A stretch of 64,000 nucleotides of DNA from Dasyornis broadbenti (Eukaryota > Chordata > Aves > Passeriformes > Dasyornithidae): positions 567,554-631,553 of the forward strand of contig VZRN01001308.1 of the NCBI GenBank assembly GCA_013397935.1, given 5' to 3'. The translations under genes and the position numbers were made by a program. Shown here one piece after another: positions 34,990 to 48,918 of this stretch (the first letter of the stretch is position 1; the number at the start of each line of letters is the position of its first letter). Under the pieces are notes generated by a model, which was given only the letters and a program-made list of their open reading frames with translations, made no database searches and had not been told where the DNA came from.

Positions 34990-37900
34990 TGTCTGGAAGG
35001 TGGAAGGGATCTATAACCTGGATTTGTTTGCTCTGAACAGTTGGCTGTGGTGATGCTGTGTTGTGGACATTGTTGTGTCCCTGATCAGAGAGCTGCTAAG
35101 TGAGTGCTTGGTGACTATAGCTAGTAACCCAGGTTATTTTTGACGTAGCCTCTCTGCTTTTTAAGGAATGGACTGAGCTGCTAATACCACGTTTTCCCCC
35201 CAGAACCCCTTGTGAAGCTCAGAAGGAGCCAATCCAGAGTTGCTCTTCAGAAGTGGGCTGTGGTGGAGATCTAGCTGTGGTGTGATTCGGTTTTTATTTT
35301 TGAACTTTAAGCCCAGCCCCTCCAGGTGAGGAAATGGGGATTATGACCAGGCTTTGTAACTGGCTCAGCTAAATTGCTTGTAAGTCCCCTGCCCACATCT
35401 GGACCATTCTGCATCCTCCAAATGCTGTACAAGGTGCAACAAGGTCCTGCAGGACTGACCTGATCTTATCCCTGAACTAACAATCTGCTAAAGACAGTGA
35501 GCCAAGGAAATACTATATAAGCACTGAAGTTAACATAAGCAGAGCAAAGCTTTGGTGCATGTCCTTGGGTACCTAATTGCTGCGCTTGCCACCTGGGGAT
35601 TGCAGTTGCTCTCCGGCTCTGGAACCTGAATGGGATGTACTGTGATAAGCAGTTTAATTGTTTCCCCACATCTGCAGCAGCTCTGTAAAGCGAAGGCAAG
35701 CTGAACACACCTTCAGTTTCACTGTCTCCCTGCAACTCCAAGACTGCGTTTTTTCCTGCGGTGCTTGTGCATCTGTCTGCATACAGCCCTTATGCTCTTG
35801 CTAAACTGTTCATGTTCTCCTGTGCAGTTGATAGCAGTGAGCCCTCAGGTTTTTCTGGGACGTGTTTCAGACTTACCAGGATAGAGGTGCAGCCATAGGA
35901 ATGTGACTGTGAGAACAGCAAGGATAGTCCAGTGGTGCTAAGTAACAGGATGCCCTCTTAAACTAATTACTGGGATTTGGACATCGCATTAGTAATGAAG
36001 GTCAGGCGAGTGCTGAGCCGAAATCAAAGTGAGAGTGACTGGGGGGGTGGATTCAGAAGTGATTAAGGACAGATGCATTTGTCTGCTGTTACACGCTCTC
36101 AGGAATACTTAGGACTGTTGTGGGTGGCTGTTGGCTGCGAAATGGGGCTGTTGTCATTTCTCTCCCGAGGTCATCAGCACAGACGGTGCCTGGGGCTGGG
36201 CTCTGCTCTGTTCTGGGTGCCCCAAGGCAGAGAGGGCTGTTCTGTTGGAGCAGAGCTCCAAGTAATGGAAATATGAGCGTACAAGCACTGCTTTTACAGA
36301 GTGAGAGTACACCTAACTTGGCTAAGATGTGAAGGGGGGAGTGGTTTTGGGTGTCCAAAGCACACACAGTGAACAAGAAAAGATGATGCTTGGCTCACAG
36401 AGGATCAAACTATTACAAAATCCAGCAGAGTGCTGGTTTAATTTTCCTTGTTGCCTCAGAATGGCATCCACTGTTTTCCTGGGGCTCACATTGGAGCTCT
36501 GATGACTTTGCCCCCATTAGTGGGATTCTTGCAGAAGCAGTCATCCCATGCTCCACTGTGTTTCTTTGCACTAGGAAAGAAGTCAGTAGAGGACTTTTCC
36601 CATCTTATTTCACTTTTTCTCTTTATAACTTAACTTCATGTTTTAATCTGACCACTTCAGTTGCCACAGCTGCTGCCATCTTGCATGTCAGTGTACAGCT
36701 GTGAGTCCATGCTGCTGTCCCCTCACAGCCATCCAGATTGTCACCTAGGAAGCTGTAGGACACAGTGTCAGCAGGCTGGGCAAGCAAGGTCTCCTGTGTA
36801 AAAACTGCAATTGCAAGTCAAAATAGGGGGATGCAGCCTGTGCTCACACTACTTGAAATACACTGTCATTTAGGGCTTTTTTCCTCATAAACATTCAGGT
36901 TTTGCTTCCAACATCTCTGACCAGTACAACATGGAGGAGGGAAAAGTTACTGGCTTTTTTCTACTGTGGCTAAACCTCAGGGCCATTTTTTGAGGTCTGA
37001 TACCAGCTACCATGCCAGCTACTTAACTGTTGCAAATGTGTTGCACTCTGCAGGCTCTGTGGCTGCTTACAGAAGGCAAACATAAGTTTTCCTTGTCTTG
37101 TCCTTGCAGTTTCTCTACCTCCTCTTTCTCCTGTAAATGCTCTGTACCCAATTTGTCCTTGGGTCCCAGTTTTAAATAACTTGTCTGGTGTCTGAGCAGG
37201 ACAGTTGGATCCTGTTTTTAAGTCCTTTGGACTTTTCTGTTTGTGGAATTTGGGATAAGGGAATGGCAGGATGTTTGTGTTGGAATTGCTGCAGGGGGAT
37301 TGCTTGGAGCAGCCCTTGAAACTTTGTGTGAGAGAGGAGCAGGTTACTCTGCACGGTATTTAGCCTACCCTGGCTTTGTGCTGTCAGGGTTGCTTCTTTG
37401 GCCCTTCTTGGCCAGATCCTGAATGCATGATTCCTGGTGTAAGGAATGAGTGGCTGAATGAATTGAGCTGTGACTGAATGTGTCCTGTTATCTGTATGGA
37501 TGGAGCAGAATGTTAGCATTTTAAAAAAGCCTAAATCAGACTGATACTCATTGCAGTGAGTAAGTCTGGTCTCGCCTTGAAATAATTGAACTTGTGTCTT
37601 GATTTCTCAATTCCAGAGCAGGGTGGGGAGAAAGGCTGGAGCTATCTCTGCGCCAGTGGACCTGTGATGAGCAGCTCCAGTCTTCTCTGCTTCTGGCTGA
37701 AGCCATTGGGGCCACGGTCAAAACCAGATGAGGGTTATTTTATAATTACACAGTGCAGGTAAACAAGATAATTTAGCTCAAATATAATACAGTGAAATTA
37801 ATGCAGCAGGAATGCGATGCAGACTCTTGTTACTGTCTGGTCTTTTAAGATGTTCATCTTTGCTTTTTAATTTAAATCAGTCTTCCTGCAGCAGAGCAGT

Positions 37901-40518
37901 TGGGAAGCAGATGGACCTGTGAAGCCATGCACTATCCTTCTGCCTTGGTAAGCTTGTGCTCTTGGAGATCTCTTGCTTTTGCACTTGCCCTGTTAAGGAA
38001 AGTGTGGCCAGCTTGGGCCAGAGATGACTGTGAGAAACAGACAGTGTCATTGAAGCAGTCCAGCTTTCACTCCTGGTCTCCAGGAAAGGAAGGCATCTAT
38101 AAAAATGTGCATCTGCGGGAAGAGGTTATTCATTTGATGGCTTTTAGTGACTCCTGAATTTCTGCAGGTTTAAGGGAGTGTGTTGCCCAGCTGGAAGCTG
38201 CTGATCTTCAGGGAGTTAATTTCTCCTCCAGAAGCTTTCTCTGCCTCTGTGACATGGGAGCAATGCTGCTTCATTTCGCAGCTTTCCCATTTTATGGTTG
38301 ATGGTTAAAGTTGGAACATTTCTATCTCCTTCTGCCAAGAAGCGTTTAGAACAGTTTTCATGAGAAACATTAAAAGTTGGAGGTCCACAGCTGATGCCCT
38401 GGCTCCTCTGCATCAGTCACTGGGGGGTAAATATATTTAAATGAAGAGCTGTGGCAGTCTTGCTAGCTGAGTAATAAATCAGGGCTGAGAAACTCCATGA
38501 AGTTGAATCTTAATGCCTTGGCTTGGAGTTGCAGGGTGGGGTGGTAAAGCTGATGGAACGGCGGGATGTTTCTAAACAGAATGTGCCTGCCCTTAGTTAC
38601 GCAGCCACAAAGAACATAAATACTGCTGCATACACAGCTGAAGGGCTGAAAATGGCTTTTTGTTGGTGCTGCTTTCCTTGGTTCCTGTCTCCGCTTAATG
38701 TCAGTTGTTTGTGCTTTACCTCCCCTTGGTAGCTGCAGCAGGTAGGGGAGAGATCCAAAGCTTTGCCTTCCATCCCTGTGCTTGTTGCCTCAACCCTGGT
38801 GCTGTGACACCAACCTGTAGGAAATTATAGTGCTTGAGCACTTTCAAGGACCTGCTAGGAATATTTCATTATCTGAGGAATTTTGTGGAATACCCAGAAG
38901 GTGATTATAAACCCTTGGAATGTGGCTCTGTCTCCACAAAGCACTCCAGCCAAACAGCATTTTGAGGTGACTCTGGAGATGAAACTTCCACCAACACTTT
39001 CTTCTTTTCAGATTTGGGTTTGGTGCCTTCAGCCCTCAGGCTGTGTCTTCCTGGCACTGGAGGATCCCCTGCCCAAGCTGCCTACGCTTGGGTGCTCCTG
39101 CTTCAGTACCATTAACAAAGCCAGTGCTTGCCTGTTGGCCACGGTGCCAGCATGTCCTAGGGAGGCCCAAAAGCTGTTCTAGTGATGAAAAAAGCATGTC
39201 TAAGCACAGGCAAGGGTCCTGCCACGAGCCTTCTGACCAGGCTCGGGTGTAAGGCCAGAGATGGAGCCTCAGAAGGGTTTGCTTCAGAACAGGACTTGGA
39301 AATTTGATCAAGTTTCCTGAGAAGGTGATTTGTAGAACTGCCTTGCCTGTCAGTGTCAGTTTCACCCCTCTGATAGCTTCTGCTTGCTTATTTGACACAA
39401 GGGATTTCGTACCTTATTTATTTAAATTAAATAAGTAAAAATTAGGCAGTGAGTAGGTTGGAAGAGTTTTGGCTAAAAAGAGGCTGAAGCTCACTTCCCT
39501 CCTCTATGTGACCCATTCAACATGTAATGTGCTCTGAAACTCCAGATTTCCTGCCTTGCTGGACTTAGGAGTTTATCCCTCAGGGTATTTCTCTTTTTGT
39601 AAGGACTCTTTAGTAATTATTAAGACAAAATGTCCAGTGGAACCTTCCTCTCCAATTAGGATATTCGTTGTTTCTCTTCCATGTGGATTCTCTGAAGCCT
39701 CATAAGGGGTTTTGTTCAGCCTTTAATTCAATTAAGAAATCAAGCTAGAGATGTAAATCTTTTTAGCCTCATTGGTTTCAGTGCTCATGACTACAGCTGT
39801 AAAGAACATCTCCTGCACAGTACAGCTGAGCAGCTTAGGGAGGGAGTGTTTTTCCAGGCTGAGATTTCAAGTGCTGCTGGAGGCTTGTGGCTGATTTTTT
39901 TCCCTTTGGAGCAAGGGGCAAAGGAAAGGCAGCGGTAACCTGTCGGTGATGGTGGCTTGTTTTAAACCTGTCTCTGAAGCAGCAGAAACTTCCTCTTTGA
40001 TAGAAACCCACTTTCCAGCTCGGTGACTTCTATCAAAGGTCATTAACGGGTGTGAATTAGACTCAGAACAGCTGGTGGATGGTGAGTGATACCAGGGGAC
40101 AGGACACACAGTGGTGACTGTCACACCAGCTGCTCCTGCACATGTCCTTTGGCACTTGCTGGGGAATGACCTGCCTGCTCAGGAACACAAGGTCGGGCTC
40201 TGGTGCCTCGTAGTCCTCACGTTTAAAAGTGACATCTTGTGTTTTACTTCTTGTGTCCATGTGCTTTCTTGCCTTGTCACCAGATGCTTCAGCTGCCAGC
40301 CCGGTGTCTTCTGTCCCAGCTCTCCTGCAGGGTGGGATGGCTTCTGCTAAAATGTTTTTCTGTATTGCCGTGGTCTTCATAGCAGAATGAATGACAAACA
40401 AATTCAGCATGATACAAAACTTTCCTTATTGAAGAGAAAGTTGGAGTCAAAACTCCCTATTTTATCTTGGTGCCTTGAGTTCTGGTTTTTATTAAATCTT
40501 GGAAACTTATAAAATATT

Positions 40519-40562
40519 TGTGTGTGTATGTGCGTGTATATGTAGACATATATACACACGTC
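40519..40562. repeat. Imperfect TG/TA microsatellite with internal dyad
   Basis: tgtgtgtatgtgcgtgtata runs into tagacatatatacacacg, so the left half (TG-rich) is roughly the reverse complement of the right half (CA-rich), giving a potential cruciform. Confidence 0.7.
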
Positions 40563-43500
40563 TGTTGTGTTTATCTTCAAAATATGCATTTTTATGGCAT
40601 TTGTATGGAAGATCTTAGTCCCATTTTTTTTTTTCCCCATAAACTTTTCTAGTTTAATTTCCTGTGGATTTTAGTACTAGCTTTAGCTTACATTCTCTTA
40701 AACTCAGAATTAAATATTAGGATTTTTACACACTCTCACACTGTTTTCAGACAAAACCAGGAGCTATAAGCACAGGTTTTTTGGGGCTTGCTGTGGCTGG
40801 CTGCACACTGGAAACCCAAGTGAAGCCAAAGCCATGTTACAGTGGATGCCCTGAGGCAGACGGACCCTTGCTCTGCCCTGCTGCAGCTGTATATTTAGCC
40901 TATATGCCCTTTCCAATAACAGCCAGGAGAAGATGCCTGGAGAGGAATGCGAGTCATCGTTTCCCTGAATGCCATCCCGGGATCAAGTGCTGCTTGAGCC
41001 AGAAATGCTGCCTTGGTAACTCTGCCTTCTGTAAAATTGTCTGCCCCACCCCTTTTTTTTTTTTTTAAACCCACATGAAGTTTAAATATTCGTGTTCATG
41101 ACTCCATTGGGTCCTTGAGCAAACCCATTTTGTTTGGGTTAGTTTGGCTTCTGATCCTTTTATCAGAAGAGAGCGTGGGCTCTTGTTCCCCATCTCCCTA
41201 GTGCCCCAATGCATCCCACTTTGTTCTCTTCCAGCTTCCTTCAGGAAGGATCCATATTATACCTTTGGTTACATTGCTTTTCTTCACCAGTTTTCCCTTG
41301 AGATGGGGCTGGCTCACAGGATGCAAGAGGTGTGGAGTGGCACTGGTGAAGCTGTCCCCCTGCTTTGGCTTGGTGGCGGATGTTCATATCCTGATTTTTC
41401 CTGGCTGCTGGCAGCAAGCAAATGGCAGTTCTACCTGGCTGCAGTGTTTGTAATTACAGGGAAAAGAAGATCTCGGAGGCCTTCTAAATACTTGGGAAGA
41501 TAATATCTGAGTTTCCTTTCAACTGAATGCACTTGAAGATACGATCTGAGTTGGCTGTCTGGTTATAACAAAGTGGAGGAAGGGATTGATTGTGGTTGCT
41601 GAAACTTTCATCAAAGAGTCAGGAGTGTTGCCTAGCCAAAATCTGCAGCTGCCAGCCATTGCTGTGGGTCAGGCACAGCGGACACTCGAGACATGGCTCA
41701 AGCACAGGGCAAGCAGCACACAGAGGCTGCAAGGGGCCCATCCAGCAGGGTGGGTGAGCAGGGGGACATCCAGATGGTCTTCCAGCAAATCTGTCAGGTC
41801 AGCGTGGAAATGCATTGTCAAGAGAGATTTGTGAGTACCATACTCATCCCTCCTGCCTCCCTCCCCAGGGCTGCAGGAGGCTGGGGAAGGTGCTGCCACC
41901 TGAACAAGTCTTACCTCTGCAGGGGAAATGTGCTCTGCAGGGAAAAAAAAACATGTTCCATGTCCAGCTGGCAAAAGGGATCTGGTGTCTTTGTGCTTCT
42001 GCTGCTGCTCTGCAGTGCCCCTTGCACGTACCTCAGCAGAAGTGCCCTGACTGGGGGTTTTTGGGACTGCCAGGCTGCTTCCTTCACTGCACAGCACTTG
42101 CTGAAGTGCTTACTAGATCATATCCTCAGTGCTTGCCTCTCCCAGGAAAAGTTCTTCTGGGATGAAATCCCCAACTGGGAAGGGCAGCGTAGTAGCCCAG
42201 CTCCTGGACAAACAGATGCAATACAGGGGCAAAAAGGAAAATTAGGCTCTTTGCATCTGTTCTCACTGTCTCAGAGTGGTAATGAAGGTTGCAGAAAGCT
42301 TCCTCTCAGCTACAGGAAAGTTAAATATCTCGGTGCTTGCTCCAGCAGAATGAAAACCGCTGTGAGGTGTCGATGGCTGTGACCACTTCCTGCACAGAGC
42401 TGCCTGTAGCCTCTGGGACTTGAAAACAACAAGTTGGTGACAGTTCGCAGCCGAGCTCCCCATCAGCAGGAGGGTGCTGCTTGTTCCCCTGCCCAGCACA
42501 CATTTTTAGCACTACTGTTTCGGGTTTGAGTTTGTTTTTTTTCCCCGTAGATTGATTTTCAGCGTCAGGGTTTCCTGTTACTGACACCAGATGTGCTGGA
42601 GACGGGCAATGCAGAAATACAAGAAGGGACGAGGTTGAAAAAAGCAGCTCTCTTTGTGCCTATGTCGTTTGGGCTGGGTGTCACTTCTGGGCACGTTCAT
42701 CACGTTTAATGTGGCAACAGTGCACAGTGTGTTGAAATGAGGTTTTTAGGGTAAAGAATTGAGTACAGCTTGGTTGGTACCTTCTGGGCTGATGGTAGCT
42801 GGAGTGACCAGCTGTGAGGGGAGAGGGTGGAAGGGATTCCCAGGTCCTCAGGAGCTCTGATCTGGGGCTCCCCACTCGGCCAGGTCTCTCACAGTCCAAT
42901 CTCTGATCATGAGTTGCTGCTGCTTTGGTTTTGGTGCACACGTGGCTATGAGCAGGCAGCTGTGCGTGCAGCATTAAGCTAGAAGCTATGTATGAGCTTG
43001 TTTTCCAGTCTCTGTGCAAGGCCACCATCCCCAGAGAGGCCTAGTTAGTGTTGTCCAGAACAGGATGCTGTCACTTGGAGCACTGTGCAGTGGGGAGCTA
43101 CGTCTGGTGGTGAATCTTCTGTCCTCTGTCTGGCCTGTTGCCTCACAGCAGCTGCCTGCCCCGAGCCTGTGTGTGACCAGTGTGTCTTTGTGCAGTTGCT
43201 CTGCTGTACGTCCCTGTCTGTAACTCACCCCATGTGCAGCAGTGTCTGGAGCTTGGGTCATCTGTGAATGTATGTGGCTGAGGCCATTGAGGTTGGAAAT
43301 GACCCCCAGAGACGTTTGCTGCACTTCCCATAGCCTATAACATAGTCTGTTGGAAGGGCTGCTGCCTTTGTTTCAGAGTATGTCCGGAACAGGGCAGGCA
43401 CAGAAACTCTGACTGTTTCCTAAATTTCATGCTTCAAGGTGTTCTTTGTGCATAGAACATCTCAGGCTTGCAGGCTAGCATGCTCTTGGGCTTGAAGAGA

Positions 43501-46500
43501 CTATCTGTTAGTTCATAACTTGGTGATGGGCTGCTATGCCCAGACAGGCTGCCCCCAAGCTGTTTGTCCCTCCTGCCCCCCTTGCTGGACTCCTTCAGCA
43601 CAGCGCAGATGTGCACGGAGCACCAGCCGCCTCTGCCTGGGCCGTGCCGCCAGGCTGGCACCGGGGGTGCCTGCTGTCGAGTTTTGGAGCGGGGAGCACA
43701 TCCGGCAGAGTGCCATCTTTGTGTGCCTGGCCAGGGACGCTGGATTTCATCATTCCTGCTGCTCGCTGCCTTGACACGCAGGCGCGTGGTAGCTGACGGG
43801 ACTTGCCCAGAGATCCTCCTGTGGAAACATGCACAGGAGATCTTTGCAGAGACAACAGCTCTGCTCTGCAAAGTTGCACCGACTCTTTTTATCCGAGTTT
43901 GCTTCCCTAGAGAAAGGCCACTTGTTTATTGCTTCCTTTAATGAGGATATTGGTAAATCAGCAATCAGGTAAGTGGGATTCCTCCTAACTCCTAAATACC
44001 TTCTTAACCAGAGTCAGGAATTGCACAGCAGTTACTTGAGCTTTCTGCACGCTCGGCTCAGTGGCATTAATATGCTGGTGGTGATTAATTACTGCAGCCC
44101 AGTGATGTGATTGTGCTTGAGCAATTGGATTAGACGCAGCTGGACAGAGACTTCACTTTCACTGGTTCTTGCCAAAGTGGTGCCATAATCCACAGAGGAT
44201 GAGTCCTATGGAGGACAGCCACCCTCCTCTGGCTGGGATGCTTCCCCTGGCCCCATGTTCCTGAGTCTGTGATAGGCAGAAGGAAAGGTCTCTGGGAAAA
44301 TGCATGGCTGGGAATAACTACTTTGTCCTGCTCTCAATCGTTCCTTTCAGTCCCATCTTCTGCCTGCACTGCTCAGCGTTCCTGGATAACGAAGGTACAG
44401 CATACCCTTGCCGTGTCAGCAGGTCTCATAGCTGCACAGAGAAGGAGCAAGTTCCAGCATTGCCTTGACAAATCAGCATCATATCAAGTGCAGCATCATA
44501 ACTTCACCAAGCAGGCCCAGTTCCGTAGCTTGCGAGGGGCTTTGGCACTGGAGATCAGGAATCAACCTTGGCACATGCAGCGAGCATTAGGACTGAAGCA
44601 GATGTTGATACTGACTTTGATGTTTCATCCAACACTCTGGAGGCTCGAACTTGAGACCAAAAGAACTCTCACAGAAGCAGGAGAATAAAGAGATAGTCGG
44701 TTCTTTCAGAAGATCAGACAGAATGAAACATCCTGAAATTCAGGACTAACCTGAACCTTTGTGTTTGTTCTGCGAAACTGGGCAGTGCAGATCCTGCTGG
44801 AAGGAGGAGCACAGTGCCATGTAGAGAAGCTGGGGTGGTCTAGCCTTCCCTCGTAACTGGAAAATGCTGTCTAAGTCAGTCAGTTCTATGGCCTGGTGCT
44901 TCCCAGAGTTTAGCAGAAAACCACCAGCAGAATTCCGTCTCTGTTTGGGTTTTGGCCCTGTTTTGAGTTTGTGGGAAACTGTGTGAAGCGTTGAGGTTTT
45001 TGCTCCTGGAGAGCTCCTCGCTCTGTGCCACTCACCCAACAGAACACTGACTTTTTTCAAATACAGCTGAGATGATTTCTCAGTCAAGTCAGAGTTGTCC
45101 CCATGGCAGTGCCATGTGAGGTGGTGTGGGCTCTCGAACCAGACAGAGGCACCAGGCAGGTCCCCAGCGCTTGTTTCAGCCTTGCTGCAGGTAATATTCA
45201 CTCTTCTGCAGCTGCATCCAGACCCACAGTGCTGGTGGCCAGTGGACTTGCAGAGCAGGGCTACTGACTTTAGGCAGGGGATCTCCTATCCCAAGAAGTG
45301 TTCCGCCTTGCCGTGATAGTCCGTGCAGACCTCAGCACTGCAGAGCAATGCCTTGTACAGCTCTACAGGTAGCTGGAACCACCCTGCCTTCTTCACACAC
45401 TGTGAGAGGCTGGCAGTGTTTCAGCTTCTGTCCATTGTGTGGTGAGGTGGAGCTGTGTAGGAGATTTCTTTTTTTTTTGGTGGCGCAAGTTTGTTCTCGG
45501 CTCTTCTGTTTGTTCTTTGTTATCAGCTACTGAATTCCTCCTATACCTCCTGTATGCTCCACTTCTCTGTGCTGAGCCTGTTCTTCTGTAATTTCCCTAG
45601 AATGAAACTTTGAATTTGCAACCTGCAAGTGTCACACAAGCACTTTTTGGCCAGTTGCTGGGCTGAGGGGCACATATTGGGCAGTGTTTGTTGCCTGCTC
45701 TGATAAGTGTTTCTGAAATAGGTGATTACTTCATCTTCCTCTCCTGCTCACCACAGATATCAAGAACCAGCTCCTTTCTGCCTAAATGCTCCTCTCCATC
45801 CAACAAAAATGCCCCAGGCTGGATCACGTAATTTGGCTGAGCACCCAGGGCTGCACCACACTCATGTATGAGCTCCACTGCAGCGTGACAGGGCAGGGGC
45901 TGGCCTGAAGCTCCTCTCCAGGTGTTTCTACAGCCTCGTGCAGTTGTACACTGTGTGTGTGACTGTCTGGGGTGTTTGTCCTCTGCTCAGGTGTGGATGC
46001 TCAGTGCAGCAGTGAGAAGCAGCTATGTTTCCCTGGTAGCTTCTTGTCCCCGCAGCAGCCACCGGGTTGCTGCCACATTTCTCTTCTGGCTACGAGTCTC
46101 TGATCCTGCCCGTGCTTGCCATACACATCAGAACTTTCCAAGGAGCAGGTTTCAGGAGAAGTAGCTCATGGACAAGGCGTCACCGCTGCAGTGGCTATGC
46201 TCCAGGCTCTGTGGAGGGTGAAGGTAGTTCTTTCAGGTTTTTAAGCCACTGTGCAGGGACAAGAGTCCCCTGATTTCCCACTATGATGATCAGTGACTTC
46301 CTCAGGACCTCTTGCAGGTGTGTGCTTCATCTCTGTAGCTTATTCACACAGTCTGTTGGCTGTTCTCCACCAGACATTTACCGTGCTGCTCATCTACCTG
46401 CTGAGGTGACTCTGTGCTCATCCAAAATCAACTGCTGTGTGTTAGATCCTCCTCTGACCACACAGGGAGCTGGTAGGAGAGATATGCCCTGTAGGGAGTG

Positions 46501-46576
46501 TGACTTGTCCTTACCTGGCAACCACTTCATGAGGAAGGATAACCTTTGGAGAAGCAGCTCAGGCACCTCACTCTAG

Positions 46577-46609
46577 GTGAAAACCACCCTGTGCTGGTGG
46601 TTTTTCACC
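46577..46609. repeat. Inverted repeat beside the CR1 copy
   Basis: gtgaaaaccacc (46,577-46,588) is followed after seven bases by its reverse complement with one extra T (46,596-46,608). The hairpin ends exactly where recognisable CR1 sequence begins. Confidence 0.7.
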
Positions 46610-46610
46610 A

Positions 46611-46808
46611 AGAGGGTACTGGGGCACTGAACAGGTTCCCCAGGGACTGGTCATAGCCCCGAGGCTGATAGAGCTCAAGAGCTCAAGAAGCATTTGGACA
46701 CGGCTCTCAGGCACATGGTGGGATCTTAGGGTGCCTTGTGCAGCACCAGGAATTGGACTTAATGATCCTGATGGGTCCCTTCCAATTCAGCATATTCTAT
46801 GGTTCTGT
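46611..46808 (+). mobile_element. CR1 LINE, 5'-truncated 3' end
   Basis: The stretch reads as the classical avian CR1 3' end: a caagaagcatttggacacgg-like block, then ctctcaggcacatggtggga, then a variant of ggagttggactygatgatcc, and finally gggtcccttccaaytcag followed by the short attctatgrttctrtg terminal repeats (here catattctatggttctgtg). It lies in presumed DAG1 intron 1, in the same orientation as the gene. No open reading frame of the element survives. Confidence 0.9.
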
Positions 46809-47984
46809 GTTCTGTTGTCTTTGGGAAGAGCCTGGCTTTGCCTTCCCTGTTGTTTCATTTGGTGTATTCCACTCCCTGTTGGCTCAGACAGTTGGAAGAA
46901 CAGGAACAGCAGGGAGTGGGCTTTTTTGTGGCACTGACCTTCTCACCAGCCATCTTCCCATCTATCTTGTGGTTCCCAGCAATGTTAATCCTGCCTCTGC
47001 TGTCTCTTCTGCCTTTCACTTGAGACAGGCTCTCCACAGAACAGCGGTTGGATTGGGTATCTGCCTCGTGGATCCTGTAGCCAGAGGTTATTGCATTCAG
47101 CTCCTAATCCCTGCTGCCCACAGCCCTCTGTGCCAGCTGCAGCTATGCCCTGGGCCCGTTACCTTGGCATGGGAGGTGTCAGCCGTTCTCTGTGTGGGGT
47201 TTATTGTGAAAGGCCCATCGAGCTGTGGGGTGTGCAGGTCCTTACACGCTGCCTCTCAGCTTCTCTAGAGCTCAGGCTTTAGGGTTAACAACCAAACTTT
47301 ATCTCTCCTGTTATTCCTAGAGCCCGCTGTAGTAACCTTGGTCTTGGGTGCCTGTATGGGCAGACCCTGTGCCTGCTTCTGCAAGCCTCTGGTGGGTGGT
47401 GCACCCTTCCTGGCCACAGCACAGCGGGCAGCTGAGCCCTGTTGTGCTGCTCCAGGAGCTCTGCAAGGGCAAGGAGCAGTGGGATTTCCCTTCCCACACG
47501 GACTGGCTCCAGGGTCTCTTGGGACATTCTGATGTGCATCATATGGCGCAGTTGGAACAGGCTAAAATAAATCAGACTGGGAGCCAGTGGTTAGAAGCTG
47601 TGCTGGTTTGCTCTGGGAATTTGGAACCACTTCTTTCTCAGCCAGGGTTAAAAAGCATGGTTCAAAAAGTTGGTTCAAAGCATGAGGAAACCCAGTCTTG
47701 TATGCTCCTGGCACTGAACAGCACCTGCTTGGTCTGTATGTCTGTCCTGCCATCCTGTGTAACCCACCATGCCGCTTGTTACTGCAGGTTAATTACCAGG
47801 GGCTGTGCTGGCTGCAAACCAACAGGCTGCAAACCCACTCTGGGATGCCAGCATGGGCAGTACGGCTGCCCTGGGGTCCCAAATGTCTCCGTTCTATTCC
47901 ATTAATCCATTGGTCTCCTACAAGCAGTCTGTGAAGAGGAACGTGGTGGCACTGATCTGTGACTGTGCCGTGGCTGAGTGCAGT

Positions 47985-48175
47985 CTGGAGGGAGAAGCAG
48001 GTGGAGAAGTGAAGGAAATAATGAGCAAAGGAACAGAGGAGAGAAAGGAGATCCAGGGAAGCTATCATGAGATGGGAATGGTGGGTAGGAAGTGTGGGGA
48101 GGAAGTGAAAGAACAAAACAACAAAGTGAGGGAGAGCTGGAGATGTGTCTTGGCAGAGTGAAGGGACAGGTGAGC
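47985..48175. repeat. Purine-rich tract
   Basis: About 190 bases in which G and A greatly predominate on the + strand (ggagggagaagcaggtggag, aggagagaaaggagatccag and similar), without a regular unit. The strand asymmetry stands out from the flanking intron. Confidence 0.6.
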
Positions 48176-48918
48176 TGTGTAAGCGGGAGAGAGCTGCTTG
48201 GCAGCATGAAACACTGTGTGTGCATAGCTCACTCAATCTGATTTGGCACTGCATATTGCAGGTCCCCAGATCAAGTCAAAACACACTAATACAAAAAGCT
48301 GGACCTGAGAGGAGACCTGGCTTGAAAACCAGGCTCATGGGTCAGAGGAGCAGAAGCATCTGTCATGCATCAAGCCATTAGGATGGCAGCTTTGGACTTC
48401 TAAAGGTTTCTTGGTATCTTTCCTACTGGGTAACTGGCATTTAAATCTGCTGATGTTCCAGCCAGACTCCAGCTTGCCTTGAAAGGTCAGCTGTTAGTGC
48501 TGTGCTCAGTCTCAGCTTTGGTTGTATCTCCCCTGTCTCCCTACCTGTGGCTATCAGGATGCTGTGTCTCCAGAGCAGCAGAAACATGGTTGTGTGCATG
48601 GAGAAGCAGGAGGATCTTGTTTCTTTGGAAATGCTGTACGTCAGAAGAGGCGCTGAGAAGCTCTTGTGCTCTCTAATGGTCGTGGTACCTTGCAGTTGAA
48701 TTGAAAGCTGAGGCACAGAGAGTAGCGTGGCCAGTAGCCCTCTGCCTCTTGCAAGGTCACTGTGAGTTGACTGGCTGGCTTGGATATCTTAATGTGCTGA
48801 TTGGATTTCCTATGTCTAACCAGGTTCCCAGGACTCCTAGGATGAGGCTGCTGTGAAGGACTGGTGGATCCCTGCCTGTGCTGTGGTGCCTGAAGATTCC
48901 CTGTGATCCCCTTTCCAG

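Larger units (their letters stand above)
15291..48918 (+). other. DAG1: Presumed DAG1 intron 1; no gene recognised
   Basis: About 33.6 kb of moderately AT-rich sequence without any exon set I can recognise on either strand. Open frames here are mostly 60-230 codons, lack homology I can name and do not link through splice sites. It contains one clear CR1 3' end (46,611-46,808), a (GGA)n run, poly-pyrimidine runs, a TG/TA microsatellite and long unique stretches. Alternative 5' noncoding exons of DAG1 could be hidden here and cannot be told from sequence alone. Confidence 0.6.

Noticed and set aside
46611..46808. Short open frames over the CR1 copy as genes
   Set aside because: The element is only its 3' end and noncoding; frames there are by-products.
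15291..48918. BSN or RNF123 exons expected from human synteny
   Set aside because: No exon of either protein was recognised on either strand; very large BSN exons would be obvious.
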